Assembly: GCF_000971965.1 (NCBI RefSeq)
Contig: NZ_KQ040794.1
Location: 131,150 to 195,149 of the forward strand
DNA length: 64,000 nt
Reading direction: 5' to 3'
From: Paenibacillus wulumuqiensis
Lineage (GTDB): Bacteria > Bacillota > Bacilli > Paenibacillales > Paenibacillaceae
In this document: one piece after another, positions 8,125-16,662 of the stretch
Layout: the number at the start of each line of letters is the position of its first letter
Numbering within the stretch: the stretch's first letter is position 1
Position numbers and translations under genes: made by a program
Notes under the pieces: model-generated
The model's database searches: none
The model's input: only the letters and a program-made list of their open reading frames with translations
What the model was told of the DNA's origin: nothing

Positions 8125-9306
8125 ATGAATCAAGAGCAGATGAAACAGGCATTTACGGAGAAGTACGGAACCGGCGGAGAGATTCGCATTTTCCATGCTC
8201 CGGGACGTGTGAATCTGATTGGTGAACATATTGATTACAACGGCGGCTATGTACTGCCGGCAGCTCTGGAATTCGGTACACTGCTGGCAATCCGGGCCAA
8301 TAACGACGGTATGGTCAGGCTGGCCTCGGTCAATTTCCCGGAGCTGGAAGGGACATTTGCCCTGCAGGAGATCGGACTGAAAACGACAAAGGAATGGATG
8401 GATTATCCCCTGGGCATCATGACCGTGCTCAAAGGAAAGGGAACCACGCTCACATCCGGATACGATATGCTGTTCTTCGGCAATATTCCGAACGGATCGG
8501 GCCTGTCCTCCTCGGCATCGATCGAAGTGGTAACTGCCTATGCGCTGATCAGCATGGAACAAGGTCACATTGACACTGTCGAAATTGCAGTGATGTCACA
8601 AAAGGCGGAAAATGAATTTGTCGGTGTGAACTGCGGCATTATGGACCAGTTCGCTGTCGCCAACGGAATCAAGGATCATGCGATCCTGCTCATGTGCGAT
8701 ACGCTGGAGTATGACCGTGTACCGTTCCGTACAGGACAGTACAAGCTGGTCATCGGCAATACCAATAAGCGCCGCGGACTGGTCGATTCCAAGTATAATG
8801 AGCGTCGTTCCCAGTGTGAAGCTGCACTGGCAGCACTGCAGCCGCATGTGGATAACCTGAATTATCTCGCCCAGCTGACTCCGGAGCAGTTCGGTCTGCT
8901 GGAAGAGCAGATTCAGGATGCTATCGTTCGCAACCGTGCAAGACATGTGGTGGAAGAAAATGCACGTGTACTGGCTTCTGTCGAAGCGCTCAAGCGGGAT
9001 GATTTGCAGCGCTTCGGCCAGCTGATGAACGAGTCGCACGAATCGCTGCGCAATCTGTATGAAGTGAGCTGCGAGGAACTGGATGTGATGGTAGAGGAAG
9101 CACGCCGGATTAAGGGAACGCTCGGTGCCCGCATGACCGGCGCAGGCTTTGGTGGATGCACCGTATCGCTGGTGCATGAGGATGATACCGATGCATTCGT
9201 CCAGCAGGCAGGACAGGCTTATCGTGAGCGCACTGGGCTGGAAGCGGACTTTTATATCTGCGGTGTGGGCAACGGCGTAGAAGAGTGGGACGGATCGCAG
9301 AACTAA
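8125..9306 (+). CDS. galK: Galactokinase
   Basis: A GHMP-family kinase of 393 residues that converts galactose to galactose 1-phosphate. It shows the galactokinase signature GRVNLIGEHIDYNGGYVLP near residue 30, the ATP loop GSGLSSSASIEV, the CGIMDQFAVANG active-site segment and the C-terminal GAGFGGCTVSLV. AAGGTGG precedes ATG 8125. It is the first gene of galK-galE-galT, the Leloir pathway, and starts downstream of a cre-like box. Confidence 0.95.
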   Translation: MNQEQMKQAFTEKYGTGGEIRIFHAPGRVNLIGEHIDYNGGYVLPAALEFGTLLAIRANNDGMVRLASVNFPELEGTFALQEIGLKTTKEWMDYPLGIMTVLKGKGTTLTSGYDMLFFGNIPNGSGLSSSASIEVVTAYALISMEQGHIDTVEIAVMSQKAENEFVGVNCGIMDQFAVANGIKDHAILLMCDTLEYDRVPFRTGQYKLVIGNTNKRRGLVDSKYNERRSQCEAALAALQPHVDNLNYLAQLTPEQFGLLEEQIQDAIVRNRARHVVEENARVLASVEALKRDDLQRFGQLMNESHESLRNLYEVSCEELDVMVEEARRIKGTLGARMTGAGFGGCTVSLVHEDDTDAFVQQAGQAYRERTGLEADFYICGVGNGVEEWDGSQN

Positions 9307-9343
9307 TCGTTCAGGAACCACTGATTGTGAAGGTACGATTGTT

Positions 9344-9395
9344 CAGTTCATTGAAATGTGCAGTTCATCGAAAGTTAAAGCTAAGGCTGTATAAT
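9344..9395 (+). promoter_or_regulatory. Candidate internal gal promoter with direct-repeat operator
   Basis: Two copies of CAGTTCATYGAAA (9344-9356 and 9361-9373) are spaced exactly 17 bp apart. The second overlaps a -35-like TCGAAA (9368-9373), followed after 16 bp by a perfect TATAAT (9390-9395). Direct repeats abutting the -35 are the usual target layout of AraC-type activators; one is encoded 1.5 kb upstream. The layout is seen directly, the function is inferred. Confidence 0.45.
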
Positions 9396-9512
9396 AGAGC
9401 GGTAAAAGGTTATGGAGCAGTTCAATTACACACAGCCATCCATAGACAGGCTTCGTCCGCATCTGCAAAGCGGCAAGCTTGCGAGTGGAAGGACTGACAG
9501 GAGGACAACAAC

Positions 9513-10505
9513 ATGGCTATTTTGGTAACAGGTGGAGCAGGATATATCGGATCACATACGGTGGCAGATCTGCTGGAACGCGGCGAAGAGGTTGTCGTGA
9601 TCGACAATCTGATGACCGGACATCGTGAAGCGCTGCTGGGCGGCAAACTGTACGAAGGTGACCTGCGTGACAAGGAACTGCTGGCACGGATTTTCAGCGA
9701 AAACAGCATTACGGCAGTGATTCACTTTGCCGCCAGCTCCCTCGTTGGCGAGAGTATGCAGAATCCGTCCAAATATTATGATAACAACGTATACGGCGCC
9801 ATGTGCCTGCTGGAAGAAATGCAAAAAGCCGGCGTCAAAAATATCGTCTTCTCTTCCACGGCAGCGACCTATGGCGAACCGGAAAAGGTACCGATCGAAG
9901 AAAGTGATCGCACCGAACCTGCCAATGTGTACGGCGAGACCAAGCTGGTGATGGAACGGATGATGTCCTGGTTTGATAAAGTCCATGATATCCGCTATGT
10001 GGCCCTGCGCTACTTTAATGCGGCAGGCGCACATGCCAGCGGCAAAATCGGTGAAGACCACCGCCCGGAATCCCATCTGGTACCGCTGGTTCTGCAGACG
10101 GCACTCGGTCAGCGGCCGCATATCTCCGTATTCGGTGATGACTATCCGACAGAGGATGGCACCTGTATCCGCGACTACATCCATGTCAGCGATCTGGCAG
10201 ACGCCCACGTCAAAGCAGTGGAATACCTCGCAGGAGGCGGTTCCAGTAACGTATTCAACCTGGGTAACGGACTCGGCTTCTCGGTTAAGCAGGTTATCGA
10301 AACAGCCAAAAAAGTAACCGGCCGCGAGATTCCTACGAACTACGAACCGCGCCGCAGCGGCGATCCTGCCACACTGGTCGCTTCTTCGGACAAAGCGCGC
10401 AGCGTACTCGGCTGGCAACCTTCACGTGACAAACTGGAAGACATCATTGCCAGCGCATGGCAGTGGCATGAATCTCATCCACAGGGATATGGCGACCATG
10501 AATAA
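9513..10505 (+). CDS. galE: UDP-glucose 4-epimerase
   Basis: An extended short-chain dehydrogenase of 330 residues that interconverts UDP-galactose and UDP-glucose with bound NAD. It has the N-terminal GGAGYIGS dinucleotide loop, the catalytic Ser/Thr in FSSTAATYG, the YxxxK pair in VYGETK, and the galE-specific YFNAAGAHASG and DYPTEDGTCIRDYIHV segments. AGGAGG lies 8 nt before ATG 9513. Its stop codon overlaps the start of galT. Confidence 0.95.
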   Translation: MAILVTGGAGYIGSHTVADLLERGEEVVVIDNLMTGHREALLGGKLYEGDLRDKELLARIFSENSITAVIHFAASSLVGESMQNPSKYYDNNVYGAMCLLEEMQKAGVKNIVFSSTAATYGEPEKVPIEESDRTEPANVYGETKLVMERMMSWFDKVHDIRYVALRYFNAAGAHASGKIGEDHRPESHLVPLVLQTALGQRPHISVFGDDYPTEDGTCIRDYIHVSDLADAHVKAVEYLAGGGSSNVFNLGNGLGFSVKQVIETAKKVTGREIPTNYEPRRSGDPATLVASSDKARSVLGWQPSRDKLEDIIASAWQWHESHPQGYGDHE

Positions 10506-12108
10506 TAACAAAGCCGAACGTACCGTAGAACAGAACAGCGCACTGCTGGCGATCGATGAGCTGGTCAAGTTCGCTTTTGCCAAACAGATGATCAAAATAG
10601 CCGATCTGGACTACAGCCGTAATCTGCTGCTGAGCAAGTTCCGGTTTGACGAACCTTACAATCCGGACGTCTCCATTCTGAGCATGGTCCGTGAGGGAGA
10701 AGCGGCTGCCGAGCCTCAGATTATGATCGACACATTGATCGATTATGCCCACAGTATCGGCCAGCTGCAAGAAAATACCGATACGTACCGCGATCTGATG
10801 GACGCCGAGATTATGGGCCTGCTGATGGCGCGCCCGTCGGAAGTGACGGCAGACTTTTACGATACACTGGACCGGGAAGGCATCGAAGCCGCGACCGACC
10901 AGTTCTACCAGCTGTCGATCAATTCCAACTACATCCGCATGGACCGTATATCCAAAAATGTATACTGGAAGCAGCCGACCGAATACGGCGATCTGGAGAT
11001 GACGATCAATCTGTCCAAGCCGGAGAAGAGTTCGGCCGAGATTGCGCTGGCCAAGCTGATGCCGCCACCGTCCTATCCGAAATGCCTGCTGTGCCGGGAG
11101 AATGTAGGCTATGCCGGTCGGATCAACCACCCGGCCCGTCAGAACCTGCGTGTGATCCCGCTGCAGCTGAACGGCGAATCCTGGTTCCTGCAATATTCAC
11201 CGTATGTATATTACAATGAGCACTGCATCGTATTCCATCATGATCATGTGCCGATGCAGCTGACGAAGCAGACGCTGCGCCGTCTGCTTGATTTTGTGGA
11301 TGAATTCCCGCATTATTTCCTCGGCTCCAATGCGGATCTGCCGATCGTAGGCGGCTCGATTCTGACCCATGATCATTTCCAGGGCGGCCGTCATACATTC
11401 CCAATCGAAAAGGCTGCTGTAGAGCAGGTGTACCAGCATCCTTCCCGTGAAGGGCTGACACTGGAGCTGGTGAACTGGCCGATGAGTGTGGTACGTCTGC
11501 GTTCCCATAACGACTCGCAGCTGCTGGAAGCGGCCAATGATATGTATGAGCAGTGGAAAGTGTACAGCGACGAGCAGGTGGATATCATGGCTTCCTCCAC
11601 TGGACCGGATGGTACGCCGGTGCGCCACAATACGGTAACACCGATTGTCCGCCGCCGGGGCGAGCAGTATGAGATGGATTTGGTCCTGCGCAACAACCGG
11701 ACGAGCGAACAGTATCCGGACGGTATTTTCCATCCGCATCCGGAGATGCATCATATCAAGCGCGAAAATATCGGGCTGATCGAAGTCATGGGACTGGCGA
11801 TTCTGCCGGGTCGTCTGAAGGAAGAACTTGATCTGATCGCTTCCATTCTGACCGGGGACATGGCATTGCTGGAAGCAGTGCGTGCCCAGCCGGAGCACCA
11901 GCTGGCCCTGCACGGTCCGTGGATTCAGCAAATGGTCGATCAGTATGGTACCGAGCTGGATCACGATCAGGCCATGCTGGCTGTCCAGGATGAGGTCGGC
12001 CGCAAGTTTGCCGAGATTATGGAGCATGCCGGCGTGTACAAGAAAGATAGCGCCGGTCGCGAAGCTTTTGGTCGCTTCATGACGCACCTCGGTTATCGGC
12101 AAAAATAG
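10498..12108 (+). CDS. galT: Galactose-1-phosphate uridylyltransferase, class II (Firmicutes type)
   Basis: A 536-residue enzyme that transfers UMP from UDP-glucose to galactose 1-phosphate. The length and sequence fit the long Gram-positive class II GalT rather than the short E. coli type: CLLCRENVGYAGR, HHDHVPMQLTK and the active-site region GSILTHDHFQGG. ATG 10498 overlaps the galE stop by 8 nt, which suggests coupled translation; in-frame ATGs at 10489 and 10426 are less likely. A strong terminator follows, so it ends the galKET operon. Confidence 0.93.
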   Translation: MNNNKAERTVEQNSALLAIDELVKFAFAKQMIKIADLDYSRNLLLSKFRFDEPYNPDVSILSMVREGEAAAEPQIMIDTLIDYAHSIGQLQENTDTYRDLMDAEIMGLLMARPSEVTADFYDTLDREGIEAATDQFYQLSINSNYIRMDRISKNVYWKQPTEYGDLEMTINLSKPEKSSAEIALAKLMPPPSYPKCLLCRENVGYAGRINHPARQNLRVIPLQLNGESWFLQYSPYVYYNEHCIVFHHDHVPMQLTKQTLRRLLDFVDEFPHYFLGSNADLPIVGGSILTHDHFQGGRHTFPIEKAAVEQVYQHPSREGLTLELVNWPMSVVRLRSHNDSQLLEAANDMYEQWKVYSDEQVDIMASSTGPDGTPVRHNTVTPIVRRRGEQYEMDLVLRNNRTSEQYPDGIFHPHPEMHHIKRENIGLIEVMGLAILPGRLKEELDLIASILTGDMALLEAVRAQPEHQLALHGPWIQQMVDQYGTELDHDQAMLAVQDEVGRKFAEIMEHAGVYKKDSAGREAFGRFMTHLGYRQK

Positions 12109-12191
12109 CATTATATTAAGCTTATATTAAATGCTGTTAACCTGATAGGTACATTCCGTTTACACAGCATCCGTTTTATTATACGCTGCCT

Positions 12192-12230
12192 GAAGACGAC
12201 TCCTTTTGATTAAAAGGGGTCGTCTTTTTT
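12192..12230 (+). terminator. Intrinsic terminator of galKET
   Basis: GAAGACGACTCCTTTT pairs with AAAAGGGGTCGTCTTT across a 4-nt loop and runs into six T. Confidence 0.9.
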
Positions 12231-13048
12231 GATGCAGATGGTGAATCGTGCAGGAGGGGATGACAGAGAGATTCCGCCGTTTTGCTTTTTATAGATTACG
12301 GGCAGAGGAGCTGGGTTTGAGCAGCCCGGTGTATTTGGCATATTCCTGATACCGTCCTTTACTTAAATACGTTAGGGCATCAAATTATGGTAGTGTGTCA
12401 CAAAATCAAAAAGGACGATAAAGGTAAAGAATATCGGCTGCCAGTACACAATCTGTGTAAGCTCAATGTTAAGAATCAGGAAGTGTAGCGAAATAAGGAA
12501 GTAAAGTTGAAACTGGTAATAAACGGTGGTTATAATACAAGCAAACGTACCAAATCTTCCCACATCGAAACAACGAACACGAACAAGTGGATCGGTTATA
12601 CATAGTCAGTCGTCTTCTGGACCAAATAGGGAGTCAACAGGAAAGGGTATGAGATTGTGCGACAAGGAAAATCGGATCAGGACAATGATGAATCGCTGAA
12701 AAATTTTCATCTGCTGATTCATGAATGGTACAGTCCGGGATAGGTGCAGCTTAAAAACGTATCCGCTTCATTGAATCGGAACAGTCATGCTTGCGGAGAG
12801 TTTGTCATCTCCTTTCAGGTATCACCAGCGTCTTTTGTAAAATGACGGATTTGGTGCTGTTTGTGATGCTCTTTTGAAATAGGATTAATTAACATATATA
12901 CAATAATTGTAAGGTTTGAGTTATTTTTTGTTAAATTTCAAAAAACGTATTTACAGGTTACGCTGGATGTATTAAGGTAGCCTTGTAAGTTCGATACACA
13001 TTATTATTTTTTTTATTTTAACTATCAAAATTTTAAAAAGGAGAGAGT
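12231..13048. other. AT-rich leader upstream of the biosynthetic cluster
   Basis: 818 bp without a convincing gene. A 63-codon minus-strand frame (12372-12563) and a 28-codon plus-strand frame (12657-12743) lack ribosome sites. The last 200 bp are very AT-rich with A/T tracts, the kind of DNA that transition-state regulators such as AbrB bind. AbrB control of fusaricidin genes is reported in P. polymyxa as I recall, but no specific site can be assigned here. Confidence 0.5.
12874..12911 (+). promoter_or_regulatory. Candidate promoter of the fus-like operon with palindromic operator
   Basis: TTGAAA (12874-12879), a 17-bp spacer and TATACA (12897-12902) form a plausible sigma-A promoter about 140 nt upstream of the first cluster gene. 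A perfect palindrome, TACAAT-A-ATTGTA (12899-12911), overlaps the -10 and the expected start site and could be a repressor operator. No transcript data support it. Confidence 0.4.
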
Positions 13049-13822
13049 ATGGGATTAAAATTGCTGGCAAATAAGAATATCTTGATTATGGGGGTGGCCA
13101 ATAACCGCAGTATCGCCTGGGGAATTGCCCAATCGCTCGCTGAACAGGATGCACGGCTCATTTTTACATACGAGAATGAGCGGGTTAAGAGCCGTGTTGA
13201 GAAGCTGGTAGAGTCTATTCCCGGATCTGTTTTGCTGCCTTGTGATGTGCAAAATGAATCCGAGATCGATCAGCTGGCTGCTTACTTGTCTGAACATATC
13301 GGAGTACTGCATGGATACGTCCATAGTATCGCCTATGCGCGTCCGGAAGATCTGGATGGTCATTATGTCGATACATCACGTGAAGGATTCGGTCTGGCAC
13401 AGGAAATTAGCGCCTATTCACTGGTCGCTGTGGCTCGCCGGGTACATCCGCTGATGACCGAAGGCGGAAGCATCATGACGATGACTTATATCGGTGCAGA
13501 GCGTGCGATTCCCAATTACAACGTGATGGGTGTGGCCAAAGCGACACTGGAAGCTTCGGTGCGCTATCTGGCGAATGATCTGGGGATGCACGGGATTCGT
13601 GTCAATGCCATCTCGGCGGGACCGATCCGTACACTGGCTGCTTATGGCATCAAGGATTTTAACGGCATGCTCAAAAAAATCGAAGAAATCACGCCGCTGC
13701 GCAAAACCGTCGATACGGCCGAGGTGGGAGATACAGCGGCATTTCTGATGTCGGACTGGTCTCGCGGTATTACCGGTGAAGTGATTCATGTGGATGCCGG
13801 TTATCATATTACTGGAATGTAA
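13049..13822 (+). CDS. fusG: Enoyl-ACP reductase, FabI type, for the acyl starter (FusG-like)
   Basis: A 257-residue atypical short-chain dehydrogenase of the FabI family, which reduces trans-2-enoyl-ACP with NAD(P)H. The GVANNRSIAWGIAQ cofactor loop, the SIAYA segment, and Tyr157 and Lys164 in YNVMGVAK all match FabI, as does the C-terminal HVDAGYHITGM. AAGGAGAG precedes ATG 13049. As the first gene of a lipopeptide operon it is likely dedicated to making the beta-hydroxy fatty acyl tail rather than to housekeeping lipid synthesis. The symbol is given by synteny with the fusaricidin cluster, from memory. Confidence 0.85.
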   Translation: MGLKLLANKNILIMGVANNRSIAWGIAQSLAEQDARLIFTYENERVKSRVEKLVESIPGSVLLPCDVQNESEIDQLAAYLSEHIGVLHGYVHSIAYARPEDLDGHYVDTSREGFGLAQEISAYSLVAVARRVHPLMTEGGSIMTMTYIGAERAIPNYNVMGVAKATLEASVRYLANDLGMHGIRVNAISAGPIRTLAAYGIKDFNGMLKKIEEITPLRKTVDTAEVGDTAAFLMSDWSRGITGEVIHVDAGYHITGM

Positions 13823-13834
13823 GGAGGCGCCCTT

Positions 13835-15319
13835 GTGCTGACTGCGCAGATGAAATGTCAGATTATTTCAGTGGACGGCAGATCAAGCCGGGAACAGCTC
13901 GAACAGGATGCAACCGGATTAAGCCGATTATTGTCACTCCGGGGATTTTCTTCGGATAGCAGGGTCATCCTGAAATCCGCCAACTCGTACTGGTTTATCG
14001 CTGCACTGTTTGCCCTGTGTCACAAAGCGGTATCTCTCGTTGTGGTAGATCCACAGATCGGCCGGGATGAACTGCTGCATATTCATGGCGAGACCGAATC
14101 GAATCTGCTGCTGACCGATACCGATCCGATGCTGCCGGGAATGGAGACGATCCTGCTCTCCGAACTCGCGGACAGCCTGGCGATGCAGCGCCGAATGGAA
14201 ATTCAGTCACCACAGGAGTCACTTAATCTGGACGCCTGGTGTGCACGACGCGATGCATTGATCCTGTATTCTTCGGGTACAACCGGCAAGCCCAAAGGCA
14301 TTGTCAAAGCCGGCCAGTTGTTCATGGATAATATCGTGCATTCGATCCGGGCCATGGGATACCAGTCCACCGATTGTATGCTGCCTGTTGTACCTTATTC
14401 ACACTTTTACGGAATTTCACTTATCTTCTCATGGTGGTTAACCGCCTGCTCCCTCATCGTATGCAACCCACAGAATCTACGGAGCGTCATTACGAACATT
14501 ATTCGCGAAAGAGCTACGATCGTAGATGCCAATCCCTCTGCTTTTTACACCATGTTACGCATGTTGGCCCGTAAGCCCAGACAGCTGGAAGCCCTGCAAA
14601 ATGCTCCGGTTCGGATGTGGTGCGTGGGCGGATCTCCTCTGACGAGAGACCTTGAAGAAAAGTTTGATGCCCTGTTCCACAAGCCGCTGCTCAATGGCTA
14701 TGGATTGTCCGAACTGGGAAATGTAACACTCGGAACGCTGGGCAACCCGCATGGCTGCGGTGCACCACTGCCCGGTATACAGATTCAGGTGCTGGACAGC
14801 CTGGGCAATCCGCTGCCCGATCAGGAGATCGGCGAAGTATGGGTTCAGACTCCCGGCTGTATGGAAGGTTATCTTCACCGTCCCGATCTGACCGAAGCGG
14901 CTGTTCATAATGGATGGTTCCGCACCGGCGATATGGGCTGTACCGATAATGGCAATCTGTACGTCGTTGGACGAACAGGCAAAACGGTAAACCGGATGGG
15001 CTATCTTGTATCTCCTGCCTATATCGAGAGCCGGATCAGTCTGCTGGGCTGTCGTTCCTGCGTGATTGCGCTGGATGATGAGCTCAAGGGCAGTCTGCTG
15101 ATTGCTTTTATCGAAGAAGAAGCCGCCCTCACACTGGCCGAACTGCGTAAGGAAATGAATCATATCCTGCCGACCTATATGTACCCGGATCTGCTGATTC
15201 CGCTGCCCGGTTTTCCGCTCAATCGTAACGGTAAGGTAGATCGGCTGGAATTGGAGAAACTCGCCATAACCAAAACTACAGAGCGTAGTGTACGTAAATC
15301 CGCCGAAACGTTAGTGTAA
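13835..15319 (+). CDS. fusF: Acyl-CoA ligase / adenylate-forming enzyme (FusF-like)
   Basis: A class I adenylate-forming enzyme of 494 residues without a carrier domain. Motifs: P-loop LYSSGTTGKPKG (A3), YGLSELGN (A5), GWFRTGDMG (A7), a hinge in GRTGKTVNRMGYLVSP (A8) and the catalytic Lys in LNRNGKVDR (A10). The A4 region (PYSHFYGISLIF) is of acyl-ligase type, not the FDxS of amino-acid A domains, so it probably activates a carboxylic or fatty acid for the lipopeptide. GTG 13835 is the start: AAGGAGG overlaps the fusG stop and lies 7 nt upstream. Confidence 0.8.
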   Translation: MLTAQMKCQIISVDGRSSREQLEQDATGLSRLLSLRGFSSDSRVILKSANSYWFIAALFALCHKAVSLVVVDPQIGRDELLHIHGETESNLLLTDTDPMLPGMETILLSELADSLAMQRRMEIQSPQESLNLDAWCARRDALILYSSGTTGKPKGIVKAGQLFMDNIVHSIRAMGYQSTDCMLPVVPYSHFYGISLIFSWWLTACSLIVCNPQNLRSVITNIIRERATIVDANPSAFYTMLRMLARKPRQLEALQNAPVRMWCVGGSPLTRDLEEKFDALFHKPLLNGYGLSELGNVTLGTLGNPHGCGAPLPGIQIQVLDSLGNPLPDQEIGEVWVQTPGCMEGYLHRPDLTEAAVHNGWFRTGDMGCTDNGNLYVVGRTGKTVNRMGYLVSPAYIESRISLLGCRSCVIALDDELKGSLLIAFIEEEAALTLAELRKEMNHILPTYMYPDLLIPLPGFPLNRNGKVDRLELEKLAITKTTERSVRKSAETLV

Positions 15320-15339
15320 AGCGAATAACAACGATTTAA

Positions 15340-15364
15340 TAAACTACAATTTGTAGTTTTTTAT
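15340..15364 (+). terminator. Weak hairpin with T-run between fusF and fusE
   Basis: AAACTAC-AATTT-GTAGTTT followed by TTT lies in the 119-bp gap between two cluster genes. The stem has only 7 bp and is AT-rich, so it would act at most as a partial terminator or attenuator inside the operon. Confidence 0.35.
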
Positions 15365-15438
15365 ACTGACTTCTTCCGCTGCCATCGCGGAGCAGGAGAA
15401 TGATCAGAACTATTTCAGGAGAGAAGGGATGATTAATA

Positions 15439-16662
15439 ATGAGTATGGACCAAAAGCTGACGGAGGATTTGATGTTATTGGAAAGGCACGGAGCGGTACT
15501 GAAGTGCCTGAATTATCTGATGACACAGCGTCAGGAAGTGCTGGATATTTTGTCAAAAATCTCGTCCTACCGGGCTGCCAATGCGGAAATCGATTCCACC
15601 ATTATGACACTGCAGGGGGCGCTGGAAGAAGTACGGAACAATAAGCCCGGCTGGCAGCAGTCGATGGCGGTATTTATGCCTTCAAACGTGATCCTGTACT
15701 CCTATGCACTGTACCTGCTGATTCCTTCGCTGTATGTCAATAAGATTGATTTCCGTCCGGCATCCTATGTGGCTGAACATGTGGGTCTGCTGCATGAGAA
15801 GCTGCAGGCGGTTCACGGTCTGCCGATCTATCACCAGAAGGTCAGCCAGAAAGTATTTGTCAACGAGCATGTCAAACCGGCCGATATCGTGGTCTTCACC
15901 GGCGGCTATTCCAACGCCGAGCAGATCAAAAAGCAGCTGCGCAAAGAACAGTTGTACATTTTCTTCGGACAGGGAATCAACCCGTTCGTAATCGGTCCCG
16001 ATGCCGACCTCGATCTGGCAGTAACGGATGTCATTCGTATGCGTCTGTTCAACTCCGGTCAGGATTGCCTCGGTCCGGACATCATCCTTGTTCATCAGGA
16101 AGTGGCCGATACATTCAAAAATCTGCTGATCGAGCGTGTGCAGGGATTGACCTATGGACACAATCAAGACCCGGATGCACATTACACGCCGATTTTCTAC
16201 AAAGATACTCTGTATAGCGTCTCCGAGTACTTCAATACGCATGACCAGTTTATCGTCTACGGCGGAGGAATTGATTTCCGTACCAAAAAGATGGACCCGA
16301 CGATCCTGTACAGCACGCTGGATGAAAACCTCGACATTATCGAGTATTTCTCGCCGGTGTTCAACGTGGTGAGTTACCGGGATGATCAGCAGCTGATCCA
16401 GCGCATTTCCTCCAGTTATTTCAGCGAGCGGGCGATGGGCTGCAGTCTGTACGGTTCCGAGCATCTGAGCGATATTTTGCGCCGCAAGCATACGTTGACC
16501 ATCAACGAGACACTGGAAGATGTGGATCAGGGGAACAAGGCGTTTGGCGGCTACGGCACGATGTCCAACTATATTTTCCATAACAATACGCTCGTATCCA
16601 AGCCAATCCTAATCTCGGCGGTGGTTGCGGAGTACCTGCAGGACAAGAGGACTCTGGTATGA
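15439..16662 (+). CDS. fusE: Aldehyde dehydrogenase-like / acyl reductase (FusE-like)
   Basis: A 407-residue, shortened member of the aldehyde dehydrogenase superfamily (usual length 450-500). The nucleophile Cys210 is in FNSGQDCLGP, the cofactor-side segment PSNVILYSYALYLL replaces the usual PWNxP region, and YFSPVFNVVSY matches the EIFGPV block. The general-base Glu of hydrolytic ALDHs (ELGGK) is missing: the aligned stretch reads FGQGINP. Lack of this Glu fits a CoA- or ACP-dependent enzyme acting on an acyl thioester or semialdehyde. Its stop overlaps the next start by 4 nt (ATGA). The precise substrate is unknown. Confidence 0.7.
   Translation: MSMDQKLTEDLMLLERHGAVLKCLNYLMTQRQEVLDILSKISSYRAANAEIDSTIMTLQGALEEVRNNKPGWQQSMAVFMPSNVILYSYALYLLIPSLYVNKIDFRPASYVAEHVGLLHEKLQAVHGLPIYHQKVSQKVFVNEHVKPADIVVFTGGYSNAEQIKKQLRKEQLYIFFGQGINPFVIGPDADLDLAVTDVIRMRLFNSGQDCLGPDIILVHQEVADTFKNLLIERVQGLTYGHNQDPDAHYTPIFYKDTLYSVSEYFNTHDQFIVYGGGIDFRTKKMDPTILYSTLDENLDIIEYFSPVFNVVSYRDDQQLIQRISSSYFSERAMGCSLYGSEHLSDILRRKHTLTINETLEDVDQGNKAFGGYGTMSNYIFHNNTLVSKPILISAVVAEYLQDKRTLV

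Noticed and set aside
12372-12563. 63-codon hydrophobic minus-strand frame upstream of the cluster
   Set aside because: GTG start without ribosome site, AT-rich low-complexity translation, no recognisable family.
12657-12743. 28-codon plus-strand frame (GTG start) as a possible signalling peptide
   Set aside because: No ribosome site at proper spacing, no signal peptide, no processing motif.
13835-15319. FusF-like ligase as the enzyme that loads the A-less module 3
   Set aside because: Its A4 region is of acyl-ligase type without the FDxS/Asp235 amino-acid anchor, so amino-acid activation is unlikely.
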